Positions 15,762 to 25,153 are shown, numbered from the stretch's first letter. The stretch is DNA of 64,000 nt from CAZVYJ01 sp964631565 (GCA_964631565.1 CAZVYJ010000002.1:1-64000), one strand, 5' to 3'. Notes: generated from the letters alone by a model not told the origin. A program made the numbers and translations.

Positions 15762-18215
15762 ATGAATTGCAACTGGTCGGCTGGACATTGCATATCTCCC
15801 GAAACTCCCGCGATGCTGAGCCAGGACGGCCTGGTGCTCGGCAACGGAGATTTATCGCTTTCAGTGTATCGTTCCGCCGAGGGGCTGGTGTGGCGGCTGG
15901 GCAAGAGCGACGTGTGGGACCGCCGGCTGGACCTCAGCGACGACCCGCCGCCCGCGCATATCGACGAGGTGGCCCGCGGCATACGGGATGAGGGCTGGAA
16001 GTGTCCGCCGTACGGCGGGCCTGTCGAGGCGACCAAAGGCACTGACAACCCGGACCGCATGCGCGAAATCTGCCAGGGCGTTGCGCCGTCGTACAAGCAT
16101 CGGCCGTATCCATGCCCCAAGCCGGTCGGCGAGATATGCCTGCATTTTCCGCCGGACCTCGGCGAGCCGCAGATTACGCAGTCGCTGGAAATCGAAAAAG
16201 GCATCCTGACGATATCCTGCCGCTGGCCGGGAGGGGCTGCCGTCGAAATCGAATCCTTCGTGCCGCCGCGAGACAACATCGTCGTCATAAAATGGCGGGC
16301 CGACGGCTGGGATAAATCGACATCCATGCCGCCGGGAATGCCTGTGTGGTTCTCCGTCTACAGATGGGCCGACCCGACAATCGAAGCATTCGCCGAGATG
16401 CTCGCTTCGCTGGGCGCAGGCGACATGAGCGGCCTGCACACATACGCCCAGCCGAAGGTCACGCCGCTTCCGCCGCCGGAAATCGTGCGCGACGAAAAAA
16501 ACGGTCTGCAGCAGGTTCGCCAAAGTTTTCCGCCTGAGACGACGTTCCCGGACGGCTTCGAGGTCCGCATGGCCCCGCTGGGCAAATCGATGGAAGTCAC
16601 AGCCGTCAAGCCCGGCCCATCGGGCGAAGCCCGCCTTCACGCCCGGCCGATCGCGGCAAAAATCTGCGGCGGCGAGCTGCTTGTCGGCGTGACGACCGCC
16701 AGCGACGCCGGCGGGGCGGCCGCCGCGATGCTGTCGCTGCATAAGCGAGCTGTCTCCGACGGCAACATTGCAGATAGTCTTCGAAAGCAGACAATCGACT
16801 CCGCCCGGGCATTCTGGTCGAAGTCGGCCGTCCGCTGCAGCGACCCGGTTATCGAGAACACGTGGTATGAGGCCCTGCACGCGCGGCGATGCTCGTATCG
16901 CCCGGATGTTCCGCCGCCGGGAATGGCGATGCTGGCCAATGTGGCGGACTACTCCGCGTGGCACGGCGATTACCACATGAATTTCAATCTCCAGTCGGCC
17001 TTCTGGGGCAATTACGCCGCAAACCACATCGACCTCGGCGACGCGTATTTCAAGGCCATCGACTTCATGATAGACATGGGGCGGCGGATCGCGCGCGACT
17101 ACTACGACTGCCGCGGCGTGTTTATCCAGCTGTCCGGCTATCCGATACTCGGCGGCGGCGACGTGATGGGCGTCGTGCCGATGGGGCGGATGGCCTACAT
17201 GACCGGCTGGGCCGCAAACCTGTACTGGTTGCGGTACCTGCACACGATGGACGCGGCCTGGCTGGCGGAGGCCGGCTACCCGGTGATTCGCGACTGCTCG
17301 TTATTCTACACCGACTTCCTCACGCCGGAAGACGACGGGCTTTATCATGCTTTCCCGTCGAACGTCGGCGAGGACGGGTTCACCGGCCGCGTCGAGGACT
17401 ACAAGGACCGAGCACAGGTGCTGCGGTTCGCACGCTACTGCCTGCGTGCTGCGATAAAGGCGGCGGAAATACTCGGCGTCGACAACGGCCTGCGGGAGCA
17501 GTGGCGGGAAATTCTCGCCAGGCTTGCATCCGACGACGGCCGCGGCGAAGTCGAGCTGCCGGCCGTCCCGCGAGAACTGGTGGAAGTCTTCGCGCCGGAG
17601 TTCTACTCGATGGCCTCCTACGAACCCGCCGACCTGCCGCAGCTGCCGACCGGAAGCAAGTTCGAAAAGTCACCGTGGGCCGACCGCGGCGATTGCCTCT
17701 GGCAGTGGTTCTTTGGCAAGGTTCCGTGGACGATGCTGATTCATCTTCGCCTCGGCATATTCGACGCCGACCGCGATTGGCCGCACGTCCGCGAGCTTAT
17801 TTCGCGGTGGCGCCGGCCTAACGGGCTGCTTGAGGCTTATTCCCGCAGCATGCTCGGGCCGGTCGGCGGGTGGACCGAATCGCTCGGCATCATCGCGCCG
17901 CTTCAGGAGATGATGCTGCAGAGCTGGAAAGGCCATATCGAAATTTTCCCTGCCATGCCGACCGGCGCGGACTGCTCGTTCAAGACGCTTCGGGCGGAAA
18001 GGGCGTTTCTCGTCAGCGCATCGCTGAGCGGCGGTGTAATCGGGCCTGTCGAAATCACGAGCGAGAAGGGCTGCATCTGCCGCCTCGCAAATCCCTGGCC
18101 GGGCGGAATTATTGTTACAGACTCGCGCGGCGGCGAAGTCCGCACGGATTCGCACGACGGGATTGTGAGCTTTCCGACCACGGTGGGAGAAACGTACGTC
18201 GTCAGACCGATTTGA
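15762..18215 (+). CDS. GH95-like glycoside hydrolase (alpha-L-fucosidase/galactosidase type)
   Basis: An 817-residue protein that matches the GH95 layout. An N-terminal beta domain starts at GLVLGNGDLSLSVYR. A central (alpha/alpha)6 barrel contains ADYSAWHGDYHMNFNLQSAFWGNYAANH (a GH95-typical hallmark), LFYTDFLTP and GGWTESLGIIAPLQEMMLQS. The C-terminal domain contains GHIEIFPAMPTGADCSFKTL. Known GH95 enzymes invert alpha-1,2-L-fucosides or related sugars. No signal peptide is evident, so it may act in the cytoplasm or the start may be wrong. Substrate is not predictable. Confidence 0.8.
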   Translation: MNCNWSAGHCISPETPAMLSQDGLVLGNGDLSLSVYRSAEGLVWRLGKSDVWDRRLDLSDDPPPAHIDEVARGIRDEGWKCPPYGGPVEATKGTDNPDRMREICQGVAPSYKHRPYPCPKPVGEICLHFPPDLGEPQITQSLEIEKGILTISCRWPGGAAVEIESFVPPRDNIVVIKWRADGWDKSTSMPPGMPVWFSVYRWADPTIEAFAEMLASLGAGDMSGLHTYAQPKVTPLPPPEIVRDEKNGLQQVRQSFPPETTFPDGFEVRMAPLGKSMEVTAVKPGPSGEARLHARPIAAKICGGELLVGVTTASDAGGAAAAMLSLHKRAVSDGNIADSLRKQTIDSARAFWSKSAVRCSDPVIENTWYEALHARRCSYRPDVPPPGMAMLANVADYSAWHGDYHMNFNLQSAFWGNYAANHIDLGDAYFKAIDFMIDMGRRIARDYYDCRGVFIQLSGYPILGGGDVMGVVPMGRMAYMTGWAANLYWLRYLHTMDAAWLAEAGYPVIRDCSLFYTDFLTPEDDGLYHAFPSNVGEDGFTGRVEDYKDRAQVLRFARYCLRAAIKAAEILGVDNGLREQWREILARLASDDGRGEVELPAVPRELVEVFAPEFYSMASYEPADLPQLPTGSKFEKSPWADRGDCLWQWFFGKVPWTMLIHLRLGIFDADRDWPHVRELISRWRRPNGLLEAYSRSMLGPVGGWTESLGIIAPLQEMMLQSWKGHIEIFPAMPTGADCSFKTLRAERAFLVSASLSGGVIGPVEITSEKGCICRLANPWPGGIIVTDSRGGEVRTDSHDGIVSFPTTVGETYVVRPI

Positions 18216-18234
18216 GATTTGTAATTTGTGATTT

Positions 18235-18543
18235 TCAGGATTGCGGCAGGTGTAACCGCTTGTTGGGCGGCAGGTCTGCGTTGGGCCTGTAGAGCACTGC
18301 GGCCCGACCGACCACCGACACGCAGCACGCCTTTGTCGCCGACGCGATGGCGGCCGCCGCTTCCTTGCGGTCTTCGGCCGTGAGGCGAACCTTCACCAGC
18401 TCGTGCCGCTCGAGCATCTGCGATATCTGCGCGATGACCGCATCGGTTATTCCGGCCTTGCCGACCGATACCGTGGCTTCCAGCTTCTGGCCGACGCCAC
18501 TGAGGAATTTCTTCTGACGGGAGGTTATTGATGTTTCTGCCAT
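18235..18543 (-). CDS. yhbY: YhbY/CRM-domain RNA-binding protein
   Basis: A 102-residue CRM-domain protein: LTSRQKKFL-like opening (SRQKKFLSGVGQKLEATVSV), GKAGITDAVIAQISQMLERHELVKVRL and a hydrophobic core through VVGRAAVLYRPN, the YhbY family pattern that includes the GxxG-type RNA loop. Members associate with pre-50S ribosomal subunits. It is the last gene after the kinase-phosphoesterase pair, 14 bases downstream of the latter. Confidence 0.9.
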   Translation of the reverse strand: MAETSITSRQKKFLSGVGQKLEATVSVGKAGITDAVIAQISQMLERHELVKVRLTAEDRKEAAAAIASATKACCVSVVGRAAVLYRPNADLPPNKRLHLPQS

Positions 18544-18557
18544 TTTATGAAACGTCC

Positions 18558-19406
18558 TTATGCGCCTAGAGATGCGATGGATTTAACGTACTGCGGCAGC
18601 GTTTCGATTGTTATCTGCCGGTCGCACGGGAAATGAATAATGCACCCGTGCTCGTGATTGCTGGCGATGGTCACCGCACGCGACGCCACCTGCTCGCATC
18701 CGGTGGGGGTGTGGCGGTGGCCGAGCAGGAACAGCTCCACTCCAAGCTCAGCCGCCAGCGCCTCGACCTGCCCGTCGGTGGGGTTGCGTCCCCATGTCCA
18801 TTCGTAAAGCCCGCCGCCGCGATGCAGGTCGGCGTCGGTGTAGGGGCGGTCGAAAACTTCCCGGTCGGCGATTTCCATGCGATTGGGCGACGGCAGCGAG
18901 TGCGTCAGCAGCAGCCCGTTCGGGCAGCGGACCATCAGCGGCATCGACATCAGAAATACGGATATCGCCTTGAGAATTTCGCCGGCGTCATCGCCATAGG
19001 CGTGCTCGACTCCGGCCGTGAACGAGCGGCAGTAGCCGCGGCCTTCCTTGAGAATCTCGTTGCCGGTTATCTGCGCCACGTCGTGATTGCCCATGAGGAA
19101 CACGACCTGCTGCGGATGCGATATCTTCAGCCGGGCCGCACGCACCAGCAGTTCGACGCTGCGGTCCTGCTGTGTTTTCGGGTCGAGCGGGCCGTGGATG
19201 ACTTCCTGCAGCACCAGCCGCCTCTGCGGGTTGGAAAGTTCCGCGTACTTGATGATTTTGGCCAGAGCCTCCCTGTGCCCGTGAATGTCGCCTGCGAGCA
19301 CGACGTCGCAGTCCTCGGCGAAGTGCACGATGTTGCCCTTGCGCTGCGGGTCGCCGGCGTTAAGTTCGGCTGCATGGAGCAGGATGTCGGCTACGGCGTT
19401 AGACAC
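18558..19406 (-). CDS. Calcineurin-like metallophosphoesterase
   Basis: A 282-residue metallophosphatase with the canonical blocks in order: LAGDIHGHREAL (GDxHG), VVFLMGNHDVAQ (GNHD), LLLTHSLPSPN, FLLGHRHTPTG (GHxH) and ASNHEHGCIIHF. It may remove phosphate from proteins or small molecules. The GTG start lies one base after the TGA of the Ser/Thr kinase gene, so the two are translationally coupled. That suggests a kinase/phosphatase pair acting on the same target, which is inference only. Confidence 0.85.
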   Translation of the reverse strand: MSNAVADILLHAAELNAGDPQRKGNIVHFAEDCDVVLAGDIHGHREALAKIIKYAELSNPQRRLVLQEVIHGPLDPKTQQDRSVELLVRAARLKISHPQQVVFLMGNHDVAQITGNEILKEGRGYCRSFTAGVEHAYGDDAGEILKAISVFLMSMPLMVRCPNGLLLTHSLPSPNRMEIADREVFDRPYTDADLHRGGGLYEWTWGRNPTDGQVEALAAELGVELFLLGHRHTPTGCEQVASRAVTIASNHEHGCIIHFPCDRQITIETLPQYVKSIASLGA

Positions 19407-19407
19407 T

Positions 19408-20268
19408 TCAATTGTCCGGAGTTTGCGGCCTGTGGGAATTCGAGTTGCGATGGATCGTATGTTCGATAAGCCCTAGCCTCGAGGCCACCTCGTTCATCGT
19501 GGAGGGCCTTCTCGCGGGAGACCTTTCGATGCAGTCGCAGACGAGCTTGCTTAGCGGACGGGGCACCTCGGCGTTGATTTCTTCCGGGGGCGTGACGGCC
19601 ATCTCGGCCATCAGCGTGGTCGGCCCGCGTTTGGGCAGGATGGTCGGTACCGCCCGGCCTGTCAGCGTCCAGTAAAGCGACGCGCCGAAGTTGAACACAT
19701 CGGTCCGAGCGTCGAGCGGCTGGCGGTAGACCTGCTCCGGGGCTATGAAGTCCGGCGTGCCCTGGATGCGTTCCTTGACGGTTCCGATACGACAGCTCTG
19801 TCCGAAGTCTATCAGTTTTACCGAGCCGCCGGGGGCGACGATGATGTTGTTCGGCTTCGTGTCGGCGTGCACGAAGCCCCTGGCGTTCATGAACGCCAGC
19901 GCCTCAGCCACACGCGAGAAAACGTAAACCGCCTCGCTGATAATGGTGGGGCGGCGCTCCTGTAAGGAGTACCCGTCGCAGTATTCCATGATGAGATGAA
20001 CTTCCCGCAGACTCAGCCATCGCTTGAGGCGGCGGATGTGATATATCCGGCGGATACCCTCGTGCTCCAGCTGCGAGCCGATGTTGTACTCGTTTACGGC
20101 CTGGTCGATAAAGCGGTGTTCGTTGGCGTGGCGTTTCACTACTCGCTTCAGAACAAACGTCTTATCCGTCCTGATTTCACGTATTTTCCACAGTGTGCTT
20201 TTTGCGCCGCTGCCGATAAACTCCATTACCTGATAACCAGGCACCTTCAGTGTCTGTGTTGCGTTCAT
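19408..20268 (-). CDS. Serine/threonine protein kinase
   Basis: A 286-residue soluble Hanks-type kinase domain with no visible transmembrane segment or extra domain. Motifs are GSGAKSTLWKI (P-loop), TFVLKRV (ATP Lys), FVHADTKPNNIIV (catalytic loop, Ala for the usual Arg, Asp kept), VKLIDFGQS (DFG) and GTPDFIAPEQ (activation segment end). Lacking the Arg of HRD suggests it may not need activation-loop phosphorylation. It is coupled to a metallophosphoesterase and yhbY. Confidence 0.9.
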   Translation of the reverse strand: MNATQTLKVPGYQVMEFIGSGAKSTLWKIREIRTDKTFVLKRVVKRHANEHRFIDQAVNEYNIGSQLEHEGIRRIYHIRRLKRWLSLREVHLIMEYCDGYSLQERRPTIISEAVYVFSRVAEALAFMNARGFVHADTKPNNIIVAPGGSVKLIDFGQSCRIGTVKERIQGTPDFIAPEQVYRQPLDARTDVFNFGASLYWTLTGRAVPTILPKRGPTTLMAEMAVTPPEEINAEVPRPLSKLVCDCIERSPARRPSTMNEVASRLGLIEHTIHRNSNSHRPQTPDN

Positions 20269-20489
20269 TCTTCAATCTGATTCTTTTTTGGGTATGAAAC
20301 TATGATTATGCCGACGTAAGTATGTATGAAATCATTCTATCTGCAATGCACCAGCGGTCGGAAGGACAAAAATGCCTCTTCCGTTTTTTATATCGGCGTT
20401 TTCGCCGCTCGCCTTGGAGAATCAGCGGCGCTAGTTTGCCTGTTGGCCCCATGCGGGATATAATCCAGCCCGCTCAATATAACACGAAC

Positions 20490-21692
20490 ATGAAAAAGAG
20501 CATCAGAAAATTTGTATTTCTCGTTATAAAGGCAGCTATTGCTGTGGTCCTGCTCGTGTGGGTGCTCGCAAAGGTCCATTGGCACGATTATGTCGTCAGC
20601 CGCGACGGCGATACATCATATTCCGTCCTCGATATACAGCCATCACCTGATTCGCCGCAGCGGCTAAAGGTGTGCGAAGGCTCGATGTTCCACGGCGAGG
20701 CGGTGGTGCGGAACGTGACCGACTTCAAGCCGATATCCGATGACGACCCGACGAAGGTTATCCGCAAGGGGTTCGCATCGAGCCTGGCCGACATGAAAGT
20801 GCCGCTGCTGGCCTGCGCGATGGGCGGTTTCCTGCTGTCGCTGCTGATAGTGGCGATGCGATGGTGGATGCTGCTCCGCATACAGAGAATCAGGCTGAAG
20901 CCGTGGGAAGTGCTTCGGCTGACGTTCCTTGGGCAGTTTTTCAACGCCGTCGTGCCGGGAACGGTCGGCGGGGACCTGGTGAAGGCTTACTACGTCGCCA
21001 AACATACAGACCGCAAGGCCGCCGCGCTGGTGAGCATATTCGTCGATCGCGTTATGGGCCTTACCGAACTGGTGCTGCTTGCGGCGGTGATGCTCATTAT
21101 CGTCTGGTCGTTCGGGCTGGAGACGTTCGAAAGCATCCGTGTGCCGGCGATAACCGTGGCGATTACCATTGTCGTGGTGGTCGTAATCTTCGGGATGCTG
21201 TTCAGCTCGCGCCTTCGCCGCATGTTCCATGTTCAGAAACTTTACCAGCGGCTGCCAATCGCGAAAAGTCTGGCCGCAGCCGGCGACGCAGCGAACCTGT
21301 ATCGCAGGAGACTGGGCGCCCTCGCCAGGGCGGTCGCGATTACTTTCGGAGCGCATATTGCGTGGGTGGGAGCCATCGGCCTCATCGGCGAAAGCCTGGG
21401 GCTGCAGATTCCGTTCTACAATTACTTCGTGTACATCCCGCTGATTTACATCATCGGGGCCGTCCCGCTGACCCCCGGCGGCGTGGGCCTCATCGAGAAA
21501 TTCTACCTTGTGTTCTTCGTCTCAGCCGTCGTGACGCCCAGCGAGGTGCTCGCGCTGGCGCTTCTGGCGAGGATCATCCCGATATTCTGGGGCCTGCCGG
21601 GCGCCGTGGTGGCCGTCACCGGCCCGAAGCTGCCGAAGGCCGATCAGATGCAGGCGGAACTCGGCCTGAAAAACAGCCGGGCGACCGGCTGA
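20490..21692 (+). CDS. YbhN/lysylphosphatidylglycerol synthase-TM-region (UPF0104) membrane protein
   Basis: A 400-residue polytopic protein. MKKSIRKFVFLVIKAAIAVVLLVWVL gives the first helix. A soluble insert (~35-90) is followed by six or seven helices. The family motif FFNAVVPGTVGGDLVKAYYV and the C-terminal PLTPGGVGLIEKFYLVFFV match the UPF0104/flippase-like group. Homologues are linked to lipid or polyprenyl-glycan transport. The start at 20490 is taken because the upstream in-frame ORF lacks a hydrophobic or conserved character. Substrate unknown. Confidence 0.85.
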   Translation: MKKSIRKFVFLVIKAAIAVVLLVWVLAKVHWHDYVVSRDGDTSYSVLDIQPSPDSPQRLKVCEGSMFHGEAVVRNVTDFKPISDDDPTKVIRKGFASSLADMKVPLLACAMGGFLLSLLIVAMRWWMLLRIQRIRLKPWEVLRLTFLGQFFNAVVPGTVGGDLVKAYYVAKHTDRKAAALVSIFVDRVMGLTELVLLAAVMLIIVWSFGLETFESIRVPAITVAITIVVVVVIFGMLFSSRLRRMFHVQKLYQRLPIAKSLAAAGDAANLYRRRLGALARAVAITFGAHIAWVGAIGLIGESLGLQIPFYNYFVYIPLIYIIGAVPLTPGGVGLIEKFYLVFFVSAVVTPSEVLALALLARIIPIFWGLPGAVVAVTGPKLPKADQMQAELGLKNSRATG

Positions 21693-21824
21693 ACCCGGAA
21701 AATTGCATGTCATTAAACGGCATGGAGTTGCTCAAGTAACCCCCAAAGTACGCCGAGAATATTATCAGCAGGGCTGCAGATGCCCTTCATTCTTATTTTG
21801 GCCGGGCAGGCCGGGACTTTTAAC

Positions 21825-22592
21825 ATGAGTTACGTTAACGAGTTAACGAACGAACAAATCAACGAAGTCATATCGCTCGCCGCCGAGAAGCAGGTGCCCG
21901 TAAGCATCACTATTCGCGCAGGCGAAAGGTGGGTTAATTATCGCAGCCGGGCCATCGCAGCCGACGATGCGCATCTCATTCTCCAGATGCCTATCCCCGA
22001 CGGCCTGGAAGAGCCGATTGAATTCCATCGCGCCCAGCAACTCGGCCTGAGCTTCAAACTCAAACATCACAAGCACATCTTCGCATCCCGCGTTGCGGAA
22101 GTGAATCTGCCGGGCACTGAAGCCGGCATGACAGCCATTTCGGTCTGCCAGCCGACACGCATGCAGCGGCTTCAGCGTCGCGCCTATGAGCGCGTCGACG
22201 TGCCGCCGGGCCGAATCGTGCGGGCGGCGTTCTGGCTGGGCGGCTGCGAGGCTGAACCGGCCGGCACGACTCCCGAAACACCGGTATGGTCAGGGCGGGT
22301 CACGAACATCAGCGCGGGCGGCTTCATGGTGCAGACCGCAGACCGGCTGGAAGACGCCATCGGCATCGGCGACATCGTGGGCGTGAGAATAAGCTTCGGC
22401 GCCGATGTGGAAACCGTCTACGCCGATGCGCAGTTCCGCCACATGGAAGAAAACGGCGAAGGCTTCACGCTGCTGGGCATGCAGTTCCTCGGCCTCGGCC
22501 AGAGCGAAGAACGCAAAAACGCCCTGTCGCTTATAGTCGGCAAGGTGACTGAATTCCAGCATGGCTTGCAGCCGGCATACTCAAGGCGGTAA
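21825..22592 (+). CDS. PilZ-domain (YcgR-like) c-di-GMP binding protein
   Basis: A 255-residue cytoplasmic protein. The N-terminal ~110 residues resemble the YcgR N-domain. The PilZ domain begins with RRAYERVDVPPG at ~115 (RxxxR type c-di-GMP motif) and continues with NISAGGFMVQ (the [DN]xSxxG motif). Such proteins sense c-di-GMP and modulate motility or polysaccharide output. The start at MSYVNELTNEQ is chosen; the upstream ORF extension is hydrophobic and reads as intergenic. The neighbours do not reveal a target. Confidence 0.85.
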   Translation: MSYVNELTNEQINEVISLAAEKQVPVSITIRAGERWVNYRSRAIAADDAHLILQMPIPDGLEEPIEFHRAQQLGLSFKLKHHKHIFASRVAEVNLPGTEAGMTAISVCQPTRMQRLQRRAYERVDVPPGRIVRAAFWLGGCEAEPAGTTPETPVWSGRVTNISAGGFMVQTADRLEDAIGIGDIVGVRISFGADVETVYADAQFRHMEENGEGFTLLGMQFLGLGQSEERKNALSLIVGKVTEFQHGLQPAYSRR

Positions 22593-22646
22593 GCAACTGT
22601 CATTATCTGTTTTGTTCAGGGGGCGGAATTCGGTATTCTGGCCGTT

Positions 22647-23186
22647 ATGAACACCGAGTCATTACCAAACGAACTCTGCTACGACGTCTGGGCGACCGCA
22701 TGGGGGCCTATGGGCGCCGTCGCTGGGCCGACCGGCCTGGTTCGCGTCGTCCTGCCTCATTACCAGTTCGACGACCTGCTGGCGCTGCTTGCGTGGGAGC
22801 ACAAGGGCGCTGCACGCGACGAAAAGCCGTTCAAGCGTTTCATCGAGCTTTCGCGGAATTATTTCGCGGGCAGGGGGGCCGACTTCAGCGAGATAGCCTG
22901 CGACATGCCGGCCGAGTCGAGCTTTTCGGGCAAGGTTCTGCGTGCCTGCCGCAAAATCCCATACGGCTCGACCACAAGCTACAGCCGGCTCGCGATGGAA
23001 ATAGGGTCCGAAGACGCCGCACGCGCCGTGGCGACGGCCCTCAGCAAGAATAAAATTCCGCTGGTCATACCGTGCCATCGCGTGACTTATTCCGACGGCC
23101 GGCCCGGCGGCTTCTCCGCCGAAGGCGGCCCGGCCATGAAGCAGCGCATGCTGGATTTGGAAAAACGCTGGTCCGGTACTTTGTAA
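22647..23186 (+). CDS. ogt: Methylated-DNA--protein-cysteine methyltransferase
   Basis: DNA repair protein that removes O6-methylguanine adducts onto its own Cys in IPCHRV (residue ~143). FSGKVLRACRKIPYGSTTSYSRLA and RAVATALSKNKIPLV are the helix-turn-helix and Asn hinge region. The length of 179 residues is normal. The last four codons (GTL and stop) are part of the left arm of repeat A4, so the C-terminus may be repeat-derived. Confidence 0.93.
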   Translation: MNTESLPNELCYDVWATAWGPMGAVAGPTGLVRVVLPHYQFDDLLALLAWEHKGAARDEKPFKRFIELSRNYFAGRGADFSEIACDMPAESSFSGKVLRACRKIPYGSTTSYSRLAMEIGSEDAARAVATALSKNKIPLVIPCHRVTYSDGRPGGFSAEGGPAMKQRMLDLEKRWSGTL

Positions 23187-23298
23187 AACGTCTTATTGGG
23201 TGTGCCACGGGATGCTTGCATCCCGTGTTGCCTGCATTTAAGCGAACACGGCCCCTGAGGGACCGTGCCGCCCACGGATTTGATTGTTACAAAGTACC
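23175..23298. repeat. Family A repeat overlapping the end of ogt, copy A4
   Basis: Left arm GGTACTTTGTAA (23175-23186) includes the ogt stop codon and is repeated perfectly inverted as TTACAAAGTACC at 23287-23298. Between them are the hairpin CACGGGATGCttGCATCCCGTG and a weaker one, CACGGcccctgagggaCCGTG. The left junction TTATTGGGTG matches A2 closely. Confidence 0.8.
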
Positions 23299-23315
23299 AG
23301 CAGCTTGTCACAGTC

Positions 23316-24356
23316 CTATTTGACATGCACCGGCGCGCCCTTGGCGGCGCTGGCGTAGATGGCGTCCAGCAGCTTCATGACGACGAGTCCTTCCTCGCCG
23401 CCGGCCATGTGGGGTTTGTTCTGCAGAATGCAGTCGGCGAAGTAATTCATGGCGTCTTTTTTCACCGTCGGCGCCGGGTGCAGTTTCATGTCGAACGGCG
23501 TGCCGTCGCGTTCGATGTAAAGCTCTGCCTCGAACTCATAAGTTTCGTTCAGGTTTCGCTGGACCAGGCCGGCCTTCGTGCCCAGCAGGCGGGTCTCCAT
23601 GAATTCGTTTTCCCTGATGTTCGCCGCCCACGAAGCCTCAAGCTCCAGCGTCGCGCCGTTCTCGAAGCGGATAAGCGCGACGGCCAGGTCTTCCACGTCG
23701 AACGCCTTCTTGGCTTTCTTAGCCAGCTGCGAGGCGATGTGGTCATACGTTCCGGCCAGCACCCACGCGGGCTTTGGATAGCCCATCATCCACAGGGCCA
23801 GGTCAAGCCGGTGCACGCCGAGGTCGATAAGCGGCCCGCCGCCCGACAGCGCCTTGCGGCCGAACCATCCGCCGAACCCCGGCAGCCCGCGCCGCCTGTG
23901 CCATACCGTCCGCGCGAAATATATCTCGCCGAGCGTGCCTGCGTCGACTTCGCGTTTCATCGCAGCCGAGTGCGGCATGAAGCGGAAGTTGAAGTTTATC
24001 ATCAGCCGCCTGCGAGCCTTCTTTGCGGCGTCGAGCATCGTCTGCGCCTCGCGGGCGTTCATCGCCATCGGCTTTTCGCAGAGCACATGGCAGCCGGCCT
24101 TCAGCGCCGCAAGCGTCAGCGGCTTGTGAAACCTGTTCGGCGTGGCGACCGAGACGATGTCCAATTGCTCCCTGCGGATCATCTTTCCGGCGTCCGTGTA
24201 GCGGCCGGCCACGCCAAGCGAATCGCCGACGGCCTGCAGCCGGTTCTTGTCCACGTCCGCGACGGCCACCACGTCAACCTGCGGATGCTGCTTGAAGCAT
24301 CTCGCGTGGGCCGAACCCATTCCAAGCCCGATTACACCAACGCGCAGTCGCTTCAT
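23316..24356 (-). CDS. Gfo/Idh/MocA-family oxidoreductase
   Basis: NAD(P)-dependent sugar or inositol dehydrogenase-type enzyme of 346 residues. The Rossmann motif GVIGLGMGSAHARCF is at the N-terminus, then VLCEKPMAMNAREAQTMLDA (EKP motif) and FMPHSAAMKREVDAGTLGEI, followed by GGPLIDLGVHRLDLALWMMG, holding the likely catalytic Asp/His. The start is MKRLRVGVIG, overlapping the ThuA stop as ATGA; the 190-codon upstream extension of the frame is antisense noise. Paired with ThuA it probably belongs to sugar utilisation; substrate unknown. Confidence 0.9.
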   Translation of the reverse strand: MKRLRVGVIGLGMGSAHARCFKQHPQVDVVAVADVDKNRLQAVGDSLGVAGRYTDAGKMIRREQLDIVSVATPNRFHKPLTLAALKAGCHVLCEKPMAMNAREAQTMLDAAKKARRRLMINFNFRFMPHSAAMKREVDAGTLGEIYFARTVWHRRRGLPGFGGWFGRKALSGGGPLIDLGVHRLDLALWMMGYPKPAWVLAGTYDHIASQLAKKAKKAFDVEDLAVALIRFENGATLELEASWAANIRENEFMETRLLGTKAGLVQRNLNETYEFEAELYIERDGTPFDMKLHPAPTVKKDAMNYFADCILQNKPHMAGGEEGLVVMKLLDAIYASAAKGAPVHVK

Positions 24357-25153
24357 TTCGGTTTCTCCCTGCCGTCGAGTCCCTGCTGGACACCGGCCGA
24401 GCCTAAGTCCACCTTCTTCGGCGAAATTTTCTCGAGCGGTTCGACATGCGGGGCGGAGTGCTCGCGGATAATCCTCGGCTTCGCCCAGCGGACCGCGTTG
24501 ACGATTACTCGCTGAACCTGCTCGTTGTGGTAAATCGGATACGTTTCGTGGCCTGGCCGGAAATAGAAAATCCGCCCATGGCCGCGTTCCCAGCAGCAGC
24601 CGCTTCGAAAAACCTCGCCGCCCTCGAACCACGAGATGAAAATCAGCTTGTCGGGCGTGGGTATGTCGAACCGTTCGCCGTACATCTCGGCGTTCGGCAG
24701 CTCGATGTACTCGCCGATGCCTTCGGTTATCGGGTGCGACGGCTCGATGTTCCAGAGGCGTTCCTTCTCGGCCGCCTCGCGCCACTTCAGCGAGCAGTTC
24801 GTGCCCATCATCGTTTTGAAGATTTTCGAGAAATGCCCGGAGTGCAGGACGATAAGCCCCATGCCTTCCAGCACTCGCTTCTGGACGCGGCGGACGACTT
24901 CGTCGCTTACTTCGTTGTGTGCGACGTGGCCCCACCAGGTCAGGACGTCGGTTTCGGCGAGCACATTATCGGTCAGGCCGTGCTCCGGCTCGTCCAGCGT
25001 GGCGACGCGGACCGTCATGCCCGCGGCCTTGAGGGGTTTTGCGAGGACGGCGTGCATGCCGTCGGGGTAAATCTTCCTTACCGCCTCGTTTTTCTTCTCG
25101 TGGCGAAACTCGTTCCAGATAGTGACTCGAATCCTGTCAGATACTTTTGACAT
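24353..25153 (-). CDS. ThuA-domain protein (trehalose-utilisation-like)
   Basis: A 266-residue ThuA/glutamine-amidotransferase-like fold protein. DVLTWWGHVAHNEVSDEVVRRV and MGLIVLHSGHFSKIFKTMMG are typical, and GHGRIFYFRPGHETYPIYHN the C-terminal family motif. ThuA proteins accompany Gfo/Idh/MocA enzymes in glycan-degradation operons, where their role is unclear. The start MSKVSDRIRV follows GGAGAAAG. Its stop overlaps the oxidoreductase start. Confidence 0.88.
   Translation of the reverse strand: MSKVSDRIRVTIWNEFRHEKKNEAVRKIYPDGMHAVLAKPLKAAGMTVRVATLDEPEHGLTDNVLAETDVLTWWGHVAHNEVSDEVVRRVQKRVLEGMGLIVLHSGHFSKIFKTMMGTNCSLKWREAAEKERLWNIEPSHPITEGIGEYIELPNAEMYGERFDIPTPDKLIFISWFEGGEVFRSGCCWERGHGRIFYFRPGHETYPIYHNEQVQRVIVNAVRWAKPRIIREHSAPHVEPLEKISPKKVDLGSAGVQQGLDGREKPK

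Noticed and set aside
20322..20489. Upstream in-frame extension of the YbhN-type gene
   Set aside because: It is Arg/Ser-rich text without a match to the family; the ATG at 20490 begins the first membrane helix.
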